Below, one piece after another: positions 57,749 through 64,000 of a stretch of 64,000 nt of DNA. Source of the DNA: JAJDXW01 sp965223775 (GTDB lineage: Bacteria > Pseudomonadota > Gammaproteobacteria > HK1); the NCBI GenBank assembly GCA_965223775.1, contig OZ245021.1, positions 1,984,001-2,048,000 on the forward strand, in the 5' to 3' direction. The translations under genes were made by a program, and so were the position numbers. The number at the start of each line of letters is the position of its first letter. Positions within the stretch are counted from its first letter, which is position 1. The notes under the pieces are model-generated. The model saw only the letters and a list, made by a program, of their open reading frames with translations. It did no database searches and was not told where the DNA came from.

Positions 57749-59884
57749 ATGAGCTCGGTCGCCAAGCAGATCAACCTCCGGTCCGGACAACGCACGACGC
57801 CGATCGAGCGCTACCGGAACATCGGTATCATGGCTCACATCGATGCCGGGAAGACCACGACCACCGAGCGCATCCTCTTCTACACGGGGGTGTCCCACAA
57901 GCTCGGCGAGGTGCACGACGGCGCCGCGGTGATGGACTGGATGGTCCAGGAGCAGGAACGCGGCATCACCATCACCTCGGCCGCGACCACCTGTTTCTGG
58001 TCGGGCATGACCGGGCAGCATCCCGGGTACCGGATCAACATCATCGATACGCCCGGGCACGTCGATTTCACGATCGAGGTCGAACGGTCGCTGCGCGTGC
58101 TCGACGGCGCGGTGGCGGTGTTCTGTGCGGTGGGCGGGGTCGAGCCGCAGTCGGAGACGGTCTGGCGGCAGGCCGATCGCTACCGGGTTCCGCGCCTTGC
58201 CTTCATCAACAAGATGGACCGCGCCGGGGCGGACTTCGATCGGGTGGCGGAGCAGATCCGCGGCCGACTCCGGGCGATTCCGGTCCCCGTCCAGATGCCG
58301 ATCGGCTCCGAGGACGTGTTCGAGGGGGTCATCGATCTCGTTCGCATGCGCTCGATCCGGTGGGACGGCACCGGTCTCGGCGCCGCCTTCGACGTCGGCG
58401 AGGTTCCCGAGGAGCTCCAGGCGGAGGCCGAGCGCCGGCGCGAACTTCTGGTGGAAGCCGCGGCAGAGGCGGACGACGCGCTCATGGAGCGCTATCTGGA
58501 GACGGGGGAGCTGTCGGCGGACGAGGTCCGCCGGGGGTTGCGAGCCCGGACCCTTGCCAATGAGGTGGTCCCCGTGCTTTGCGGCGCGGCATTCAAGAAC
58601 AAGGGCGTACAGCCGCTTCTGGACGCCGTCGTCGAATACCTTCCGGCGCCCGACGAAGTACCTCCGATCCGCGGGAGCGTGGACTCGGGAGAGCCACAAC
58701 AAGAGGAACGATGCGCTTCGGACGACGAGCCGTTTGCGGCGCTCGCGTTCAAGATCGCCACCGACCCCTACGTCGGCACCCTGACCTTCTTCCGTGTCTA
58801 TTCCGGGGTGCTGGAGTCGGGAGACCGGGTATACAACCCCGTCAAGGGCCGTTCGGAGCGGGTTGGTCGGATCCTGCAGATGCATGCCAACCACCGGGAA
58901 GAGCTCCCGGAGGTCCGGGCCGGTGACATCGCCGCCGCGGTGGGACTCAAGTCGGTTGCCACCGGCGAGACCCTCTGCGACCGCCGGACGGCCATCACCC
59001 TCGAACGGATGGAGTTCCCCGATCCCGTCATTTCGGTTGCGGTCGAACCCAAGACCAAGGCGGACCAGGACCGTATGGGGACCGCGCTCGGGAAGCTCGC
59101 CCAGGAGGATCCATCGTTCCGGGTCGCGAGCGACGAGGAATCGAGCCAGACGATCATCTCCGGAATGGGCGAGTTGCACCTCGAAATCATCGTGGACCGG
59201 CTCCGGCGCGAGTTCGGCGTCGATGCGAACGTGGGACGGCCCCAGGTAGCCTACCGGGAGACGATCCGCAAGAGCATCGAGCAGGAGAGCCGCTTCGTAC
59301 GCCAGACGGGTGGCCGCGGGCAGTACGGCCACGTCTTCCTGCGGATCGAGCCGGCCAAGTCGGGTACGGGTTTCGAGTTTTCCGACGAGATCACGGGCGG
59401 GGCCATTCCACGCGAGTACATACCAGCGGTCCGCCGGGGCGTCGAGGAGCAGATGAAGAACGGCATCCTCGCCGGCTTCCCGGTGGTGGATGTCCGGGTG
59501 ACCCTCTACGACGGTTCGCATCATGAAGTGGACTCGAGCGAGGTCGCCTTCCGGGTCGCCGGCTCCCACGCGTTCCGGGACGGAACCCGCCGGGCGAAAC
59601 CGGTGATCCTCGAGCCGATGATGAAGGTGGATGTGGTCACCTCCGACGAGTACCTGGGCGACGTCATGGGAGACGTCAGCCGGCGGCGGGGAACGGTGCA
59701 GGGCATGGAGGAATCGGCGAGCGGGCAGATCATCCGCGCCGAAGTACCCCTTTCCGAGATGTTCGGATACGCGACCGACCTCCGATCTCTCACGCAGGGC
59801 CGGGCCACCTTCAACATGGAGTTCCGGCGCTATCTCGAAGCGCCGTCCGCGGTGGCGGAAGCCATCATTCGGCACAACCACTAG
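57749..59884 (+). CDS. fusA: Elongation factor G
   Basis: A 711-residue translocase GTPase: G1 AHIDAGKTTTTERIL, ERGITITSAATTCFW, DTPGHVDFT, NKMDRAGADF, followed by domains II-V ending near SAVAEAIIRH. The ATG at 57749 gives about ten extra residues before the conserved TTPIERYRNIGI; there is no closer ATG. 21 bp precede the second tuf gene. Confidence 0.96.
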   Translation: MSSVAKQINLRSGQRTTPIERYRNIGIMAHIDAGKTTTTERILFYTGVSHKLGEVHDGAAVMDWMVQEQERGITITSAATTCFWSGMTGQHPGYRINIIDTPGHVDFTIEVERSLRVLDGAVAVFCAVGGVEPQSETVWRQADRYRVPRLAFINKMDRAGADFDRVAEQIRGRLRAIPVPVQMPIGSEDVFEGVIDLVRMRSIRWDGTGLGAAFDVGEVPEELQAEAERRRELLVEAAAEADDALMERYLETGELSADEVRRGLRARTLANEVVPVLCGAAFKNKGVQPLLDAVVEYLPAPDEVPPIRGSVDSGEPQQEERCASDDEPFAALAFKIATDPYVGTLTFFRVYSGVLESGDRVYNPVKGRSERVGRILQMHANHREELPEVRAGDIAAAVGLKSVATGETLCDRRTAITLERMEFPDPVISVAVEPKTKADQDRMGTALGKLAQEDPSFRVASDEESSQTIISGMGELHLEIIVDRLRREFGVDANVGRPQVAYRETIRKSIEQESRFVRQTGGRGQYGHVFLRIEPAKSGTGFEFSDEITGGAIPREYIPAVRRGVEEQMKNGILAGFPVVDVRVTLYDGSHHEVDSSEVAFRVAGSHAFRDGTRRAKPVILEPMMKVDVVTSDEYLGDVMGDVSRRRGTVQGMEESASGQIIRAEVPLSEMFGYATDLRSLTQGRATFNMEFRRYLEAPSAVAEAIIRHNH

Positions 59885-59905
59885 TCGTTCCAGGGAGATT
59901 CGGAG

Positions 59906-61096
<1,191 letters not shown>

Positions 61097-61125
61097 CAGA
61101 AGCCGGAGTACCGGGAGCCGCGTCC

Positions 61126-61434
61126 ATGAATCAACGCATCCGCATACGTCTCAAGGCGTTCGACTATCGGCTGATCGATCAGTCCGCGCAGGAGATCGTG
61201 GAGACCGCCCGGCGGACCGGCGCCCAGATTCGCGGCCCCATCCCCCTTCCCACCCGCAAGGAGCGGTTCACGGTCCTCATCTCGCCACACGTCAACAAGG
61301 ACGCTCGCGACCAGTACGAGATCCGCACCCACAAACGGCTGGTCGACATTCTCGACCCCACCGAGAAGACGGTGGATGCCTTGATGAAGCTCGATCTCGC
61401 GGCCGGGGTCGACGTGCAAATCAAGCTCAACTGA
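61126..61434 (+). CDS. rpsJ: 30S ribosomal protein S10 (NusE)
   Basis: A 102-residue S10: IRIRLKAFDYRLIDQSAQEIVETA, GPIPLPTRKERFTVL and THKRLVDILDPTEKTVDALMKL. Also serves as NusE in antitermination. Begins the S10 operon. Confidence 0.97.
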   Translation: MNQRIRIRLKAFDYRLIDQSAQEIVETARRTGAQIRGPIPLPTRKERFTVLISPHVNKDARDQYEIRTHKRLVDILDPTEKTVDALMKLDLAAGVDVQIKLN

Positions 61435-61460
61435 ACCGACGGGACGGCCGAGCGGCGATC

Positions 61461-62141
61461 ATGGCGCAAGCAACTTCAAATCCGGGTCTGGTGGGCCGCA
61501 AGGTGGGCATGACCCGAATATTCACCGAGGACGGAGCGTCCATCCCGGTGACCGTCATCGAGGTGCAGCCCAATCGGGTCACCCAGGTCAAGCGTTCGGA
61601 AACCGACGGCTACGACGCGATCCAGGTGACCACCGGCGCCCGTTCGGCGAATCGGATCAACCGGCCCGAGGCGGGGCATTTCGCTCGCGCCGGGGTCGAG
61701 GCGGGGCGGGGGCTCTGGGAATTCCGCATCGAGCCGTCCGCTTTCTCCGGGGACCTCGAGGTCGGCCGCGAATTCACGGTCGGTGGATTCGAGGCTGGCG
61801 AGCGGGTAGATGCGACCGGAATTTCCATCGGCAAGGGATTCGCCGGAGTGATCAAGCGCCATCACTTCAGCAGTCAGGACACGACGCACGGCAACTCGCT
61901 CGCCCACCGGGCCCCCGGCTCCATCGGCCAGAACCAGACCCCCGGTCGCGTGTTCAAGGGCAAGAAGATGGCCGGACATCTCGGCAACGTGCGCCGCACC
62001 GTCCAGAATCTCAAGGTCGTGCGGATCGACGAAGATCGGGGTCTCCTTCTCGTCAGGGGCGCGATCCCGGGGCCGAAGGGAGGGAACGTCGTGGTCCGTC
62101 CCTCCGTGAAGGCCCCCGTCAGATCGGGGAACGGCTCGTGA
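61461..62141 (+). CDS. rplC: 50S ribosomal protein L3
   Basis: A 226-residue L3. It has GLVGRKVGMTRIFTEDG and the loop GSIGQNQTPGRVFKGKKMAGH that reaches the peptidyl-transferase centre; its Gln is the methylated residue in E. coli. A C-terminal extension makes it somewhat longer than the usual 209 residues. Confidence 0.96.
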   Translation: MAQATSNPGLVGRKVGMTRIFTEDGASIPVTVIEVQPNRVTQVKRSETDGYDAIQVTTGARSANRINRPEAGHFARAGVEAGRGLWEFRIEPSAFSGDLEVGREFTVGGFEAGERVDATGISIGKGFAGVIKRHHFSSQDTTHGNSLAHRAPGSIGQNQTPGRVFKGKKMAGHLGNVRRTVQNLKVVRIDEDRGLLLVRGAIPGPKGGNVVVRPSVKAPVRSGNGS

Positions 62142-62740
62142 AGCTGGACGTGACCGGTGGCCAGTCGGTTGAGGTCGCGGATCGTGCGTTCGCGGCGCCC
62201 TACAACGAGACCCTGGTGCACCAGGCGGTGACCGCGTTCTTCGCGGGTGCGCGAGCGGGCACCAGGGCCCACAAGTCGCGCTCGGACGTGCGGGGGGGCG
62301 GGCGCAAGCCGTGGCGCCAGAAGGGCACCGGCCGGGCCCGCGCCGGCACGATCCGAAGCCCCCTGTGGCGCGGCGGCGGGGTGACGTTCGCGGCCCGCCC
62401 GCGAAACTACGACCAGAAGCTCAATCGCAAGATGTACCGCGCGGCGCTTCGGTCCATCCTGTCCGAACTCGTGCGCCAGGATCGCCTGACGGTGATCGCG
62501 TCCTTCTCCCTCGACGCGCCGAAGACTCGCGAGCTGGTCGCGAAGCTCAAGGAGTTCGAGCTTGACGACGTGCTGATCGTGACCGAGGACGAGGACGAGA
62601 ACCTCGCCCTTGCTTCGCGCAACCTCGGCCGCGTGGGGACCGTACCGGCGGGGCGGATCGACCCCGTGAGCCTCATTGCCTTCTCCCGGGTTCTGGTCAC
62701 CGAACCCGCCCTTCGGTCGATCGAGGCGCGGCTCGCATGA
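62138..62740 (+). CDS. rplD: 50S ribosomal protein L4
   Basis: A 200-residue L4 that lines the exit tunnel and, in E. coli, represses the S10 operon. It has TRAHKSRSDVRGGGRKPWRQKGTGRARAG (two parts) and the C-terminal helix region. The GTG start overlaps the rplC stop (GTGA); the stop overlaps rplW. Confidence 0.96.
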   Translation: MKLDVTGGQSVEVADRAFAAPYNETLVHQAVTAFFAGARAGTRAHKSRSDVRGGGRKPWRQKGTGRARAGTIRSPLWRGGGVTFAARPRNYDQKLNRKMYRAALRSILSELVRQDRLTVIASFSLDAPKTRELVAKLKEFELDDVLIVTEDEDENLALASRNLGRVGTVPAGRIDPVSLIAFSRVLVTEPALRSIEARLA

Positions 62741-63039
62741 ACCAGGAGCGCCTCATGCAGATCCTGCTCGCTCCGGTGGTCTCGGAGAAGAGCACCCGGG
62801 TAGCCGATGCGAACCGGCAGGCCGTCTTCAAGGTGGTGAAGAACGCGAGCAAGTCGGAGATCCGTCGGGCGGTGGAGCTGATGTTCGGGGTCGAGGTGGA
62901 AAGGGTGACCACGGCCACCGTGAACGGAAAGCGCAAGATGTTCCAGCGTCGCCCCGGCCAGCGTTCGGACTGGAAGAAGGCCTACGTCACCCTCAAGCCC
63001 GGACAGGACATCGACTTCCTTCAGGGAGGTGCCGAGTAA
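62737..63039 (+). CDS. rplW: 50S ribosomal protein L23
   Basis: A 100-residue L23 at the tunnel exit, docking site for SRP and trigger factor in E. coli. It has LLAPVVSEKSTRVAD and FKVVKNASKSEIRRAVELMFGVEV (two parts). ATGA overlap with rplD; the TAATG overlap with rplB. Confidence 0.96.
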   Translation: MNQERLMQILLAPVVSEKSTRVADANRQAVFKVVKNASKSEIRRAVELMFGVEVERVTTATVNGKRKMFQRRPGQRSDWKKAYVTLKPGQDIDFLQGGAE

Positions 63040-63866
63040 TGCCGCTGGTCAAGGCGAAGCCGACTTCCCCGGGACGGCGGTTCGCGATCCGGGTCGTCAC
63101 CCCCGGGCTGCACAAGGGCAAGCCGTGGGGCCCGCTCACGGAGAAGAAGAAGCGCACCGGAGGCCGCAACAACAAGGGCCGGATTACGGTCCGTCACCGC
63201 GGCGGAGGACACAAGCGCACCCTGCGCATCGTCGATTTTCGCCGGGACAAGGATGGGGTCCCCGCGCGGGTGGAACGTCTTGAATACGATCCCAACCGGT
63301 CCGCCCACCTGCTGCTGCTGCTGTACGCGGACGGCGAGCGGCGCTACGTCATCGCTCCGCGCGGAGTGGAGATCGGAGCCCGGATTCAGTCGGGTCCGGA
63401 TGCTCCCATCCGTCCCGGCAACTGCCTGCCCCTTCGCAACATCCCGGTCGGCTCCACCGTCCACTGCGTGGAGCTCAAATCGGGTTCCGGCGCGCGGATC
63501 GCCCGCAGCGCCGGAGCCTCTGCCCAGGTGGTGGCCCGCGAGGGAAAGTTCGCGAGCCTGCGCCTGCGGTCCGGCGAGATCCGACGCGTGCCGATCGACT
63601 GCCGGGCGGTCATCGGAGAGGTCGGCAACTCGGAGCACGGGCTGCGGTCGCTCGGCAAGGCGGGGGCGAAGCGCTGGCGCGGGATCCGGCCGACCGTGCG
63701 GGGCGTGGCGATGAATCCGGTCGATCACCCCCACGGCGGAGGCGAGGGCCGTACGTCGGGAGGCCGCCACCCCGTCACGCCGTCCGGCCAGCCCACCAAG
63801 GGCCACAAGACGCGCCGCAACAAGCGGTCGGACAAGATGATCGTTCGCCGTCGCGGGCGCCGCTGA
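63039..63866 (+). CDS. rplB: 50S ribosomal protein L2
   Basis: A 275-residue L2. It starts MPLVKAKPTSPGRR and has GGRNNKGRITVRHRGGGHKR, AMNPVDHPHGGGEGRTSGGRHPVTP (two parts) with the conserved His of the peptidyl-transferase region. Start overlaps the rplW stop by one base. Confidence 0.97.
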   Translation: MPLVKAKPTSPGRRFAIRVVTPGLHKGKPWGPLTEKKKRTGGRNNKGRITVRHRGGGHKRTLRIVDFRRDKDGVPARVERLEYDPNRSAHLLLLLYADGERRYVIAPRGVEIGARIQSGPDAPIRPGNCLPLRNIPVGSTVHCVELKSGSGARIARSAGASAQVVAREGKFASLRLRSGEIRRVPIDCRAVIGEVGNSEHGLRSLGKAGAKRWRGIRPTVRGVAMNPVDHPHGGGEGRTSGGRHPVTPSGQPTKGHKTRRNKRSDKMIVRRRGRR

Positions 63867-63883
63867 CCGAGGAGAACACCCTG

Positions 63884-64000
63884 GTGCCACGTTCGATTCG
63901 AAAGGGGCCGTTCGTCGATCACCACCTGGTTCGCAAGGTGGAGGCCGCCCGTGCCCAGAATTCCCGGCGCCCGATTCGGACCTGGTCGCGGCGTTCGATG
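63884..64000 (+). CDS. rpsS: 30S ribosomal protein S19 (5' part, cut by window end)
   Basis: The first 39 codons read MPRSIRKGPFVDHHLVRKVE and onward to IRTWSRRSM, the conserved S19 N-terminus. The start is a GTG at 63884 with GAGGAG upstream. The remaining ~50 residues lie beyond the window. Confidence 0.95.
   Translation, partial: MPRSIRKGPFVDHHLVRKVEAARAQNSRRPIRTWSRRSM

Overview
This 64 kb window is GC-rich bacterial chromosome, coding-dense, and most likely from a gammaproteobacterium. The evidence is gene order. Tyr-Gly-Thr tRNAs, tuf, a Trp tRNA, secE, nusG, rplKAJL, rpoBC, rpsLG, fusA, a second tuf and the start of the S10 operon run without interruption. The block def-fmt-rsmB-ntrY-ntrX-trkA-trkH, with dprA-topA beside it, is an arrangement known from gammaproteobacteria. 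I cannot name genus or species. No rRNA, CRISPR array, prophage or complete insertion sequence was seen.

Layout. Positions 1-3.5 kb hold cofactor genes: moaA (cut by the window edge) and moeB with translational overlap, a fused folK-folP gene, and 5-formyl-THF cyclo-ligase. Positions 3.5-25.5 kb are an accessory, largely catabolic region: methylmalonate-semialdehyde dehydrogenase, an AhpD-like protein, a DMT-family transporter, a phosphoethanolamine-methyltransferase-like enzyme, homogentisate dioxygenase, a hydantoinase/oxoprolinase pair, and a seven-gene operon (livG, acyl-CoA ligase, livH, livM, substrate-binding protein, livF, class III aminotransferase). Then come dihydroorotate dehydrogenase, a TPR protein and a secreted cyclase-family protein. 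Positions 25.7-35.1 kb hold the minus-strand def-fmt-rsmB-ntrYX-trkAH cluster, most of whose genes overlap by a few bases. Positions 35.4-43.0 kb hold dprA-topA-purE-tsaC and a two-subunit molybdenum hydroxylase (ior-like). From 43.3 kb to the end is the translation and transcription supercluster, on the plus strand.

Repeats. Three palindromic non-coding elements stand out. They are a REP-doublet-like structure (13727-13954), a neighbouring hairpin repeat (13602-13685), and a MITE-like element with perfect 20-bp terminal inverted repeats (35132-35290). The last two share a 17-base palindrome.

The strongest oddity in the core region is the pair of tuf genes. They encode identical proteins, both start at TTG, and they prefer G-ending codons, unlike their neighbours, until the last dozen codons, where usage switches. 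I did not find a clearly new multi-gene system. The best candidates for follow-up are the transporter/CoA-ligase/aminotransferase operon, the palindromic elements and the tuf codon pattern.
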